Below are positions 1 to 8,240 of a DNA stretch of 8,767 nucleotides, in pieces (the stretch's first letter is position 1; each line of letters begins with the position of its first letter). This DNA is from Rhodocyclaceae bacterium (GTDB taxonomy: Bacteria > Pseudomonadota > Gammaproteobacteria > Burkholderiales > Rhodocyclaceae). Under the pieces are notes generated by a model, which was given only the letters and a program-made list of their open reading frames with translations, was not told the DNA's origin and ran no database searches. The position numbers and the translations under genes were made by a program. The stretch covers positions 1 to 8,767 of the forward strand of contig JAUYFZ010000285.1 in the NCBI GenBank assembly GCA_030689585.1. Reading direction: 5' to 3'.

Positions 1-1067
1 CTGAAGTTCCAGTCGACGAAATCAAAATCCGATGCGCCCCCTAAAAAATCCCACCCGATGGTGCCACTCGAATCGACAAAATGCATTTCAAGATTGGGCG
101 CACTCGCTATTTCATCCAGATCAAAACCGGGTTCTGGAAACCCCCCTAGCGCATCTAACGCACGGCCCTGAAGCAGTTCTGTCAACGCACGTTCCAATGC
201 AATTTCAAAGCGAGGATGCGCCCCAAAACTCGCAAAACATCCTTGATCCTTTGGGTTCAACAACGTGACATTCATCACCGGATAGTCGCCCCCTAGAGAG
301 GCATCCTTGACCAGAACCCCGAAACCGGCTTCACGCAAGGCACGCACGCCGGCTTCAACACGCGGATAACGGGCGATCACCGAGGCGGGCACATCCGGCA
401 GACAAATCCCCTCGCGGAGGATGTAAAACTTGACGTATCGCTCAAAAATTTCAGACAAAGCCTGAGCGCGAGCTTCCGCCCTGGTGTTCCCCGCCGACAT
501 GCCGTTACTGACGTATAAATTGCCGATAATATTGACCGGAAACCAAACCGTCACGCCATCTTTTTGACGCACATAAGGCAAAGCACAGATACCGCGTTCC
601 CCATCCCCTGAATTGAAATCCACCAGAGCGTCGGCATTTAAGGTGCCTTCTGGGTTATAGAAACGAACAAGCTCCGGCGTTAAAAGTTGTGTCGGCCATT
701 CGCCGTTATCCGCGCCGTTATTAGCGCCGTTATTAGTCAACGCAAACCATCGTTCCTGCGGATAATGCACAACCCCTTGCCGAGGCCCCAAATAATAATG
801 CGCCCAAAAGTATTGGCAGGCCAGCCGTTCAAAGAATTCACCCAGCGCACTGGCCAGAGCGGCCAGCCGGGAGGCTCCCTTGCCATTGGTAAATAACAAG
901 GGACAATCCCGGTCGCGCACATGCACCGACCAGATGTCTGGCACGGGATTTAACCAAGAGCATTCTTCCACATGAAAGCCAAGCTCCGTCAGCCTGCCCT
1001 GCATGGCAGCGATGGAAGATTCGAGCGAGGCATCTTTTCCAAGGATAAAATGCATTCCATTACCCAT
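1..1067 (-). CDS. ycaO: YcaO-family protein, N-terminal 355 codons (cut by window edge)
   Basis: YcaO proteins bind Mg-ATP and activate amide backbones. E. coli YcaO has been linked to RimO-dependent beta-methylthiolation of ribosomal protein S12, while relatives cyclodehydrate peptides to azolines. The translation matches E. coli YcaO along its length: GKDASLESSI near residue 10, SWLNPVPDIWSVHVRD at 38-52, GEFFERL at 76-82, NIIGNLYVSNGMSAGNTR at 179-196, SEIFERYVK at 205-213, and ALERALTELLQGR at 290-302. The glutamates of GE-FFE and SEIFE (77, 80, 206, 209) fit the ATP/Mg-binding positions of the family. The reading frame is open to base 1 and ends in VDWNF, so roughly the last 230 residues of a protein near 586 aa lie outside. 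The start at 1067 is the first ATG after an in-frame TAG; an internal ATG at 1055 is equally close to the E. coli N-terminus, and neither has a strong Shine-Dalgarno. No azole-peptide precursor or dehydrogenase gene is adjacent, so a housekeeping YcaO is more likely than a RiPP enzyme. Confidence 0.93.
   Translation of the reverse strand, partial: MGNGMHFILGKDASLESSIAAMQGRLTELGFHVEECSWLNPVPDIWSVHVRDRDCPLLFTNGKGASRLAALASALGEFFERLACQYFWAHYYLGPRQGVVHYPQERWFALTNNGANNGADNGEWPTQLLTPELVRFYNPEGTLNADALVDFNSGDGERGICALPYVRQKDGVTVWFPVNIIGNLYVSNGMSAGNTRAEARAQALSEIFERYVKFYILREGICLPDVPASVIARYPRVEAGVRALREAGFGVLVKDASLGGDYPVMNVTLLNPKDQGCFASFGAHPRFEIALERALTELLQGRALDALGGFPEPGFDLDEIASAPNLEMHFVDSSGTIGWDFLGGASDFDFVDWNF
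702..737. repeat. Three tandem copies of a 12-bp unit inside ycaO
   Basis: On the plus strand the units are 702-713, 714-725 and 726-737, each starting GCCGTTAT. The last two differ only at the final base. Because 12 bp is in frame, the repeat encodes TNNG-ANNG-ADNG at residues 111-122 of YcaO. It lies in a segment that is variable relative to E. coli YcaO (around its LTEND stretch), so it reads as an in-frame slippage insertion in a surface loop. Confidence 0.9.
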
Positions 1068-1112
1068 AAGTCGAAATACCTAGTTGGTTGAATCATGGGG
1101 GTGCAGAAGGTA

Positions 1113-1141
1113 TTTATAGAAGTGCCCTATAATGCCTCCAA
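1113..1141 (-). promoter_or_regulatory. Putative sigma-70 promoter for ycaO
   Basis: Read leftward, TTGGAG (1141-1136) and TATAAA (1118-1113) are separated by exactly 17 bp. The -10 matches consensus at 5 of 6 positions and the -35 at 3 of 6. Transcription would start near 1106, giving a leader of about 40 nt before the ATG at 1067. The element overlaps the -10 box of the divergent PilZ gene. This is inferred from motif and spacing only. Confidence 0.4.
1128..1133 (+). promoter_or_regulatory. Consensus -10 box (TATAAT) for the PilZ gene
   Basis: A perfect TATAAT lies 27 bp upstream of the PilZ start codon. The expected start point near 1140 leaves a leader of about 20 nt containing the AGGAG ribosome site. 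No good -35 hexamer sits 16-18 bp upstream, which suggests that an activator or weak constitutive expression is involved. The box overlaps the inferred ycaO promoter on the other strand. Confidence 0.5.
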
Positions 1142-1148
1142 GGACACG

Positions 1149-1153
1149 AGGAG
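1149..1153 (+). promoter_or_regulatory. Shine-Dalgarno AGGAG fixing the PilZ start
   Basis: AGGAG is followed by 7 nt and then ATG at 1161. This favours 1161 over the upstream in-frame ATG at 1095, which lies before the -10 box and has no ribosome site. Confidence 0.8.
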
Positions 1154-1160
1154 AAACCCC

Positions 1161-1529
1161 ATGGATCATGTCAGTAATCGCCGCCACTTTTGGCGGGCCG
1201 CTTTTCATTCGTCAGCCCGTTTGACCGATAAATCAGGCACGCTGCCTGCGGAGTTGATCGATATTTCGTTAAAGGGCGCGCTCGTGGAAGTGCCTCCTCA
1301 ATGGCAGGGCGAAGCGGGTGACTCCTGTCAGCTCAAGCTTTCGTTGGCAGGGGATGCTTTCATTGCGATGAGAGCAGTCGTGACGCATATTGATGGGCGA
1401 TACGTCGGGCTTCGGTGCGAAAGCATCGACCTCGACAGCATCACCCACTTGCGCCGACTGGTTGAGCTGAATTCAGGCGATACCGCCTTGCTCGACCGAG
1501 AACTGCACATGCTTATTACAGCCCCTTGA
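1161..1529 (+). CDS. Small single-domain PilZ protein (probable c-di-GMP binder)
   Basis: PilZ domains bind cyclic di-GMP and transmit it to motility, secretion or polysaccharide machinery. This 122-aa protein is little more than one domain. The RxxxR element is at residues 8-12 (within NRRHFWR) and the DxSxxG element is DISLKG, about 30 residues later. Both c-di-GMP contact motifs are therefore intact. The beta-barrel continues through VGLRCESID, and a short helical tail follows (THLRRLVELN). No signal peptide, membrane segment or output domain is present, so it probably acts in the cytoplasm by binding a partner protein. The start is chosen from the AGGAG site 7 nt upstream. The gene is divergent from ycaO and convergent with argA, with the last 14 nt overlapping the argA 3' end. 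No flagellar, pilus or cellulose gene is nearby, so its target cannot be inferred. Confidence 0.85.
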   Translation: MDHVSNRRHFWRAAFHSSARLTDKSGTLPAELIDISLKGALVEVPPQWQGEAGDSCQLKLSLAGDAFIAMRAVVTHIDGRYVGLRCESIDLDSITHLRRLVELNSGDTALLDRELHMLITAP

Positions 1530-2838
1530 CCAGTACTTTGGACCGTCGCTGAAAGTTGTAGAGTTCACGTTTGGCGGCGGGAAGTGAGGCCACTTCCGTT
1601 TCCACGAATCCGCGTTCGACGAACCAATGGGCGGCCCGGGTGGTGAGTGCGAAGAGTTGCTTGAACTTCATTTTACGTGCCTGTGTTTCGATGTGACGAC
1701 GTAACTGGTCGCCATATCCCGCCCGTCGATATTCCGGGATGACGGCGAGGCAGGCGAGTTCTCCCGCTTTTTCTCCAGAATACGGATGCAATGCCGCACA
1801 GCCGATGATGATGCCGTCGTGTTCAAGCACGGAAAAATGGGCAATCTCCGCCTCAATACGTTCCCGATCTCGCTTCACCAAAGTGCCATCGGCTGCTAGT
1901 GGGGCAATCAAGGCCAGGATCGACGCGACATCAGCAATCGAGGCTTCGCGTAAGCGTGCCAGCGGTGTGCTGGTCATCACCGTGCCCACGCCTTCCCGCG
2001 TGAAGAATTCCATCAACATGGCCCCGTCCTGTTTGCGGTCAAGGAAGTGTACCCGCCCCACCCCGCTTCGACAGGCGCGCAGTGCGCCGGGGAGCACGCG
2101 CAGAATGTCAGGACACTGCTTGACCTTTTTCGACAACAAGCTCTCTCCCTCGTCCGCCGTCAATGCATCCAGCAGTTCTCCTTGTTTGTTCGTGATGCCG
2201 GGGGCATCGCACAGAAAAACCAGTTTGTCGGCACGGATGGCCACAGCGACGGCCTCGGCGACATCTTCCCAAGCAAGATTGAAGATTTCACCGGAAGGAG
2301 AAACGCCTATGGGCGTAATCAGGACGACGTTTTCTTGGGCGAGATCCGCGCAAATCTCTTCCGCGATCACATGACGTACGGCGCCGGTGTGCTGCAAATC
2401 AACGCCATCGACAATGCCTACCGGACGGGCGGTGATGAAGTTACCTCCCGTCACACGCAAAAAAGCACCGGCCATGGGCGTGTTGGGCAACCCTTGGGAG
2501 AGCAGGGCTTCGATTTCGATGCGCATCCGTCCCATCGTTCTTTTAACGCATTCGAGCGTGGCCGCATCTGTAATGCGCAGCCCATTATGAAAGCGGGGAG
2601 ACAGCCCCCGCGCCGTCATTTCCTCGTCAATCTGCGGTCTCGCACCGTGAACTAACACCAGATGAATGCCCATGGCATCCAGCAGGGCGATGTCGTGAAT
2701 TAACGCTTGAGCGTTGCCTTCCTGCAATACGCCGCCTCCAAAGGCGACGACAAACGTCTTGCCGCGAAAGGCATGGATATAAGGCGCGGCCTGTCGTACC
2801 CAGGCAACGAGTCGTTTGTCGGTTTCTGGTTCCATCAT
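1516..2838 (-). CDS. argA: N-acetylglutamate synthase (amino-acid acetyltransferase)
   Basis: ArgA transfers acetyl from acetyl-CoA to glutamate, the first step of arginine biosynthesis, in the cytoplasm. The 440-aa product is close to E. coli ArgA (443 aa). It has the classical two-domain layout: an amino-acid-kinase-like N-terminal domain (about 23-285) and a C-terminal GNAT domain (about 295-440). In the first, RGKTFVVAFGGG (25-36), VHGARPQID (63-71) and CDAPGITN (210-217) are clear; the family uses this domain for arginine feedback. In the GNAT domain, the acetyl-CoA motif is in VIPEYRRAGYGDQL (366-379), followed by LFALTTRAAHWFVERGF (395-411). The gene is last in the rsmE-pap-argA operon. 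Its ATG overlaps the pap TGA (ATGA), with a second ATG directly after and only weak purine-rich GAAGAAG upstream. That favours translational coupling to pap. No ARG-box-like operator was recognised. Its 3' end overlaps the convergent PilZ gene by 14 nt. Confidence 0.96.
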   Translation of the reverse strand: MMEPETDKRLVAWVRQAAPYIHAFRGKTFVVAFGGGVLQEGNAQALIHDIALLDAMGIHLVLVHGARPQIDEEMTARGLSPRFHNGLRITDAATLECVKRTMGRMRIEIEALLSQGLPNTPMAGAFLRVTGGNFITARPVGIVDGVDLQHTGAVRHVIAEEICADLAQENVVLITPIGVSPSGEIFNLAWEDVAEAVAVAIRADKLVFLCDAPGITNKQGELLDALTADEGESLLSKKVKQCPDILRVLPGALRACRSGVGRVHFLDRKQDGAMLMEFFTREGVGTVMTSTPLARLREASIADVASILALIAPLAADGTLVKRDRERIEAEIAHFSVLEHDGIIIGCAALHPYSGEKAGELACLAVIPEYRRAGYGDQLRRHIETQARKMKFKQLFALTTRAAHWFVERGFVETEVASLPAAKRELYNFQRRSKVLVKGL

Positions 2839-4385
2839 GACTTCTTCTGGTTGCTGGATTTTTTCAACTTTGTTGATTCATTCAACTTTGCGGGTTTGCC
2901 TGTGTTGCCGATTATGACTGCTTCCAGTCGTTCGCAGAGTGTCTTCAAAATCTTGATGCGACCGTAGTTTTTGTCGTTGGCTTCCACCAATGTCCAAGGG
3001 GCATTGCCGGTGCTGGTGCGATCGACCATATCGCAAATGGCTGTGTGGTATTCGGCCCACTTTTCGCGATTGCGCCAGTCTTCGTCGGTGATCTTGAAGC
3101 GTTTGAATTCGACTTTCTCGCGTTCCTTGAAGCGTTTGAGCTGTTCTTCCTTGCTGATCTGGAGCCAGAATTTGACGATGACGGCACCGGAGGCCGCCAG
3201 TTCATGCTCGAAATCGTTGATTTCGGTATAAGCCCGTAGCCAATCCGCCTCGGCACAGAAGCCTTCAACGCGTTCGACTAGGACGCGACCATACCAAGAA
3301 CGGTCAAAAATCGCCACGCGTCCGATGCGGGGGATATGTCGCCAGAATCGCCACATATAGGGTTGCGCACGTTCTTCTTCTGTCGGTGCGGCGATGGGGA
3401 TGATCTGATAATCGCGGGCATCCATGGCGGCGGTGATACGGCGTATCGCACCGCCTTTTCCAGCGGCATCGGAGCCTTCAAACACGCAGATCACGGAATG
3501 CTGTTTGAAGCGTGGGTCTCGCACCAGTTCGGACAGTTTCCCCTGCCATTTGGCGAGTTCGATCTCAAAATCCTTCTTGACGATCTTGTGCGAAAGGTTG
3601 AGTTCAGAGAGTACATCCCGTCCGTCGAGGTTAATCGGCACGGGGATCGCGACCGGTGTGGTCTGTTTGTTGGCACCGGCCAGACGCTGCCGGATGGCAT
3701 CGAGCAATATCTTGCCCGTCGTGAGCGAGCGATAGCGGTCATCTTCGCCTTCCATGATGATCCACGGAGCCCAGGGCGTATTGGTCATGCGCAGGACATG
3801 GCCGACGGTTTCCTGCAATTTGTCGTAGGTTTTGAGGCGATCCCAGTTCCATTGGGTGACGCGCCAGGCGGTACGAGGGTCTTTCTCCAGAGCTTTGAGT
3901 CGTCGCCGTTGTCCTTCCCGGGTCAGGTGAAACCAGAATTTGAGCACAAGCGCCCCTTCGTTGACCAGCATCGCCTCAAAACGGTTGATCTGGTCGATAC
4001 GTTGATCCACCGCCGCCTGAGTCATCGTGCCTTCGATGTGGTCGTGGATGGGGCTGGAATACCAAGAGCCTGCGAACATGCTGATACGACCCTTGGGCGG
4101 CAGGGCGCGCCAGTAACGCCACATCACGGGCCGCTGCTGTTCTTCGTCGGTGGGGGTTGAAAAGGCCAGCGTGGAAAGGAATCGTGGATCCATCCACTCG
4201 TAGAGAATGTTGATGGTTTCCCCTTTTCCCGCACCGTCCTGACCGGATACCAGCACCACCACGGGAATCTTGCCTTGTTCTCTTAACTCGTATTGCGCTT
4301 CGAGCAAGGCGGCCCGTAATTCCGGCACGGCTTGCTTATAGGTTTCCTTATCGATCTTGTGACCCAGTTCAGCGGATTCAAACAT
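2835..4385 (-). CDS. pap: Polyphosphate:AMP phosphotransferase (class II, two-domain PPK2)
   Basis: Class II PPK2 enzymes phosphorylate AMP to ADP using polyphosphate, linking polyP stores to adenylate charge. The 516-aa protein is two fused PPK2 domains, as in the known Acinetobacter and Pseudomonas PAPs. The N-terminal domain (about 10-235) has Walker A GQDGAGKG at 48-55 but FAGSWYSSP at 104-112, where the Walker B aspartate is lost. The C-terminal domain (about 265-490) keeps both GSDAAGKGG (304-312) and IFDRSWYGR (359-367). The C-terminal half is therefore the likely catalytic one, which agrees with what is known of the class. The last 20 residues are Lys/Ser-rich (7 Lys), an apparent non-conserved tail. 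The gene starts with ATG at 4385, 7 nt after an AAGGAG that touches the rsmE stop codon, and ends in a 4-nt overlap with argA. No ppk1 or ppx is in the window. Confidence 0.95.
   Translation of the reverse strand: MFESAELGHKIDKETYKQAVPELRAALLEAQYELREQGKIPVVVLVSGQDGAGKGETINILYEWMDPRFLSTLAFSTPTDEEQQRPVMWRYWRALPPKGRISMFAGSWYSSPIHDHIEGTMTQAAVDQRIDQINRFEAMLVNEGALVLKFWFHLTREGQRRRLKALEKDPRTAWRVTQWNWDRLKTYDKLQETVGHVLRMTNTPWAPWIIMEGEDDRYRSLTTGKILLDAIRQRLAGANKQTTPVAIPVPINLDGRDVLSELNLSHKIVKKDFEIELAKWQGKLSELVRDPRFKQHSVICVFEGSDAAGKGGAIRRITAAMDARDYQIIPIAAPTEEERAQPYMWRFWRHIPRIGRVAIFDRSWYGRVLVERVEGFCAEADWLRAYTEINDFEHELAASGAVIVKFWLQISKEEQLKRFKEREKVEFKRFKITDEDWRNREKWAEYHTAICDMVDRTSTGNAPWTLVEANDKNYGRIKILKTLCERLEAVIIGNTGKPAKLNESTKLKKSSNQKKS
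2863..2890. repeat. Short 18-bp-spaced direct repeat in the pap 3' end
   Basis: TTCAACTTTG occurs at 2863-2872 and again at 2881-2890 (plus strand). In the pap frame the 18-bp period gives two related hexapeptides, KLNEST (500-505) and KLKKSS (506-511). The Lys/Ser-rich tail therefore looks like a local duplication. Confidence 0.7.
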
Positions 4386-4392
4386 CGTCGTT

Positions 4393-4398
4393 CTCCTT
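4393..4398 (-). promoter_or_regulatory. Shine-Dalgarno AAGGAG of pap, touching the rsmE stop
   Basis: Read leftward, the rsmE stop TAA (4400-4398) runs straight into AGGAG, which is followed by 7 nt and the pap ATG. The first base of AAGGAG is the last base of the stop codon. This supports cotranscription and tightly spaced translation of rsmE and pap. Confidence 0.8.
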
Positions 4399-5126
4399 TA
4401 GAAGTTATCCCACAAAGCGTTCATGGCGGCGAGGGCGGCCACGCCGGCCGTTTCCGTGCGCAGTACCCTTGGCCCCAAGGTCACTGACTGAAATCCGAGG
4501 CGGGCGGCGGCTTGATATTCGCCCTCTTCAAACCCCCCCTCCGGTCCGATCAACAAGGTGAGTGCAGAACTAGGGGGTTGCAATTCTGACAGAGGCTGTG
4601 ATGCTTGGGGCGAAAGTATCAAGCGTGTTTCTTCTGGAAGTTGGCTCAAGCATTGTGTCAGAGACAGGACAGGGGCCACCTGCGGCACGCGATTACGCCC
4701 GCATTGCTCACAAGCCGCAGCGGCCACTCCCTGCCAGTGGAGCACGCGCCGTTCCATGCGTTCTCCAGAGAGCCGGACAATGCTTCGCTTTGAAGCGACG
4801 GGGAGAATTTTTGCGACCCCGAGTTCTGTGCATTTTTGAACAATCCAATCCATCTTATCGGCGGCCGGTAGGGCTTGAATAAGCGTCATCGACAGCCGTG
4901 ATTCACGTTCGATTTCATCGAATGAAGTGAGTACCACCTGCACTTCGTTCTTGCGAAGTTGAGTAATGATCGCTGTCCATTCGCCACCACGACCATCGAA
5001 CAGAATCAGTGAAGTTCCCTCAGAGCAGCGCAACACCTGGGCAACATGATGAGCGGCCACGGTCGGCAGAATCACGTGGGCTCCAGGAGCCAAGCTTTCT
5101 TGAGGGCAGTAGAGGCGTGTGCTCAT
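4398..5126 (-). CDS. rsmE: 16S rRNA (uracil-1498-N3)-methyltransferase
   Basis: RsmE is a SPOUT-class SAM-dependent enzyme that makes m3U1498 in 16S rRNA on the assembled 30S subunit. The 242-aa product matches E. coli RsmE (243 aa) throughout. The N-terminal PUA-like segment is about 1-70. After it come KMDWIVQKCTELGV (91-104), AACEQCGRNRVPQV (137-150), LLIGPEGGFEEGE (191-203) and LGPRVLRTETA (217-227). The last two form the trefoil-knot SAM site. The start was set at ATG 5126 (MSTRLYCPQE), which matches the family length. A longer in-frame extension to 5279 would cover the divergent tkt start and has no family support. There is no clear Shine-Dalgarno before 5126. It is the first gene of the operon rsmE-pap-argA. 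Confidence 0.95.
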   Translation of the reverse strand: MSTRLYCPQESLAPGAHVILPTVAAHHVAQVLRCSEGTSLILFDGRGGEWTAIITQLRKNEVQVVLTSFDEIERESRLSMTLIQALPAADKMDWIVQKCTELGVAKILPVASKRSIVRLSGERMERRVLHWQGVAAAACEQCGRNRVPQVAPVLSLTQCLSQLPEETRLILSPQASQPLSELQPPSSALTLLIGPEGGFEEGEYQAAARLGFQSVTLGPRVLRTETAGVAALAAMNALWDNF

Positions 5127-5132
5127 GCGTGT

Positions 5133-5161
5133 ATTATGCGCCTGACGTTCGGGAGTTATAA
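5133..5161 (-). promoter_or_regulatory. Putative rsmE promoter, possibly giving a leaderless transcript
   Basis: Read leftward, CATAAT (5138-5133, 5 of 6 to consensus) ends 6 bp before the rsmE ATG. A poor -35, TTATAA (5161-5156), lies 17 bp away. If used, transcription would start at or next to the ATG, consistent with the missing ribosome site. The evidence is motif-only. Confidence 0.3.
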
Positions 5162-5162
5162 T
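5157..5162 (+). promoter_or_regulatory. Consensus -10 box (TATAAT) for tkt-gap
   Basis: A perfect TATAAT lies 25 bp upstream of the tkt ATG. The predicted start near 5169 gives a leader of about 19 nt. No good -35 hexamer is present at 16-18 bp. The only ribosome-site candidate is a weak GGATC (5176-5180), 7 nt before the ATG. The box lies in the 61-bp region shared with rsmE. Confidence 0.45.
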
Positions 5163-5187
5163 TTCAACTTCTTCTGGATCACATCCC

Positions 5188-7218
5188 ATGACAACTTTTA
5201 GCGATTTCGACCCCCCTGTGTTTAATAATTTAACTAGTGCGATCCGCGCCCTTGCGATGGATGCTGTGCAAAAGGCCAATTCCGGTCATCCGGGTGCGCC
5301 CATGGGCATGGCAGAAATTGCCGAGGTGCTGTGGAACCACCATCTGCGCCACAATCCAACTAACCCACACTGGGCCAACCGCGACCGCTTCGTGCTTAGT
5401 AATGGGCATGGGTCGATGTTGATCTATGCCTTGCTGCACTTGACGGGCTACGATCTTTCCATCGACGATCTTAAAAATTTTCGTCAATTGCACAGTAAAA
5501 CGCCAGGACACCCTGAATACGGGTACACGCCTGGCGTTGAAACGACTACCGGCCCGTTGGGGCAGGGCATTGCCAATGCGGTAGGCATGGCGATGGCCGA
5601 AAAGTTGCTGGCGGCAGAATTCAACAAACCCGACCATGAGATTGTTGACCACCGCACCTACGTCTTTTTAGGCGACGGTTGCCTGATGGAAGGCCTCTCG
5701 CACGAAGTCTGTGCGTTGGCGGGTACGTGGGGGTTGGGCAAACTCACCGCCTTCTGGGATGACAACGGCATTTCCATCGACGGTCATGTAGAAGGTTGGT
5801 TCACCGACGATACGCCCAAGCGGTTCGAGGCCTATGGTTGGCATGTGGTGTCCAACGTGAATGGCCATGATCCCGAAGCCCTTCATGCCGCCATTGAAAC
5901 AGCCAAACTCATCACAGACAAACCCACCCTCATTTGTTGTAAAACGGTGATTGGTGCTGGTTCGCCTAACAAGGCGGGAACACACGACGTGCACGGTGCG
6001 CCGTTGGGTGACGCTGAAATAGCAGCAGCCCGTCCGCATATCGGCTGGCATTTTGGCCCCTTTGAAATTCCGCAAGAAGTGTATGAGGCATGGGATGCCA
6101 AGAAAAAAGGCGCGGAATGGGAGTCGAGTTGGAATCGTAAATTCGAACACTATGCCAAGGCGTATCCTGCGGAGGCCGCAGAATTCAAACGCCGCATTGC
6201 GCATGAATTACCAAACAACTGGGCAGATTTTGCCGCCAAAGCCATTGCAACGGCGAACGAGAAAGCCGAAACCGTGGCCACTCGAAAAGCTTCGCAAATC
6301 TCCATCAATGCACTAGCACCAGCCCTGCCTGAATTTTTGGGAGGTTCCGCCGATTTAACGGGGTCGAATCTCACCAACTGGGTGGGCTGCAAGCCCGTTT
6401 CCGGTCGGTCTACGGGCAATTACATTTCCTACGGGGTGCGCGAATTTGGTATGGCGCACATCATGAACGGCATGGCCTTGCATGGAGGATTACTGCCTTT
6501 CGGCGGCACGTTCCTGATGTTCTCCGAATATGCGCGTAACGCATTGCGCATGTCGGCCTTGATGAAGCAGCGCGTGATCTACGTCTTTACGCATGATTCC
6601 ATTGGTCTGGGTGAAGATGGCCCCACGCATCAACCGGTTGAGCAAATTGCTAGTCTGCGGTTGATTCCCAACATGGATGTCTGGCGGCCCTGCGATACAG
6701 TGGAAACGATGGTGGCATGGACTTCTGCCGTTGAGAAGCGCACGGGGCCGACTTCATTGTGCTTATCGCGTCAGAACCTTCCATTTGTGCCGCGTGATGC
6801 GGACACACTCGCCAATATCAAGCGAGGCGGCTACATTCTGTCTGAAGCGCGTGGTGGGAAAGAGCAAGCCAAAGCTGTTTTGATGGCGACGGGTTCTGAG
6901 GTTGAACTGGCCTTAAAAGCGCAGGCGGCACTGGCACTGGAAAATATTCATGTCCGTGTGGTTTCCATGCCATGCACCAACATTTTTAATAATCAGGATT
7001 TAGCTTATAAACGTGGGGTCATGTTGCGTTCGAGGCAATCTATTCCCCGCATTGCGATTGAAGCCGGTGTTACCGATGGTTGGTGGCGATATGTGGGCGA
7101 CGTGGGCACGGTGATTGGTATTGACCGGTTTGGCGAATCTGCGCCGGCGGGGGCATTGTTTAAGGAATTCGGCTTTACAGTGGAAGCGGTTGTGAAGGCC
7201 GTGGAGTCTTTTATTTAA
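5188..7218 (+). CDS. tkt: Transketolase
   Basis: Transketolase moves two-carbon ketol units between sugar phosphates using thiamine diphosphate. It serves the pentose phosphate pathway and, in autotrophs or methylotrophs, the Calvin or RuMP cycles. The 676-aa protein aligns with E. coli TktA (663 aa) with an offset of 8. Visible elements are SGHPGAPMG (32-40, His34), SNGHG (71-75, His74), TTGPLGQG (120-127), the ThDP/Mg motif GDG (162-164) to DDN (191-193), HDVHGAPLG (266-274, His269), the catalytic glutamate in REFGM (Glu419), and [16 protein letters not shown] (468-483, His481). The C-terminal domain ends with RFGESAPA and EFGFTVE. All expected catalytic residues are intact. It is followed closely by gap, only 21 nt from stop to ATG, so the two are cotranscribed. 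The start is supported by family length and by the -10 box upstream; the ribosome site is weak. Confidence 0.97.
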   Translation: MTTFSDFDPPVFNNLTSAIRALAMDAVQKANSGHPGAPMGMAEIAEVLWNHHLRHNPTNPHWANRDRFVLSNGHGSMLIYALLHLTGYDLSIDDLKNFRQLHSKTPGHPEYGYTPGVETTTGPLGQGIANAVGMAMAEKLLAAEFNKPDHEIVDHRTYVFLGDGCLMEGLSHEVCALAGTWGLGKLTAFWDDNGISIDGHVEGWFTDDTPKRFEAYGWHVVSNVNGHDPEALHAAIETAKLITDKPTLICCKTVIGAGSPNKAGTHDVHGAPLGDAEIAAARPHIGWHFGPFEIPQEVYEAWDAKKKGAEWESSWNRKFEHYAKAYPAEAAEFKRRIAHELPNNWADFAAKAIATANEKAETVATRKASQISINALAPALPEFLGGSADLTGSNLTNWVGCKPVSGRSTGNYISYGVREFGMAHIMNGMALHGGLLPFGGTFLMFSEYARNALRMSALMKQRVIYVFTHDSIGLGEDGPTHQPVEQIASLRLIPNMDVWRPCDTVETMVAWTSAVEKRTGPTSLCLSRQNLPFVPRDADTLANIKRGGYILSEARGGKEQAKAVLMATGSEVELALKAQAALALENIHVRVVSMPCTNIFNNQDLAYKRGVMLRSRQSIPRIAIEAGVTDGWWRYVGDVGTVIGIDRFGESAPAGALFKEFGFTVEAVVKAVESFI

Positions 7219-8238
<1,020 letters not shown>

Positions 8239-8240
8239 AA

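Noticed and set aside
1..1067. YcaO as part of a RiPP (azole peptide) cluster
   Set aside because: The sequence matches the E. coli housekeeping YcaO and no precursor peptide, dehydrogenase or transporter is adjacent on the visible side.
1095..1160. Longer PilZ protein starting at ATG 1095
   Set aside because: This ATG lies upstream of the TATAAT box and lacks a ribosome site; ATG 1161 has AGGAG at the right distance.
1739..2655. Long plus-strand frames (1739-2374 and 2047-2655) opposite argA
   Set aside because: They overlap each other and lie wholly inside argA, which matches its family end to end; the antisense translations resemble nothing known.
3336..4160. A 274-codon open frame on the plus strand, antisense to pap
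   Set aside because: pap is clearly the conserved gene on the other strand. The antisense frame has no recognisable domain or ribosome site and is a by-product of codon composition.
5127..5279. Longer RsmE N-terminus starting at 5279
   Set aside because: It would cover the tkt start and add 51 residues with no counterpart in RsmE.
5668..6204. A 178-codon minus-strand frame inside tkt
   Set aside because: tkt is intact and fully conserved on the plus strand; this frame is a shadow.
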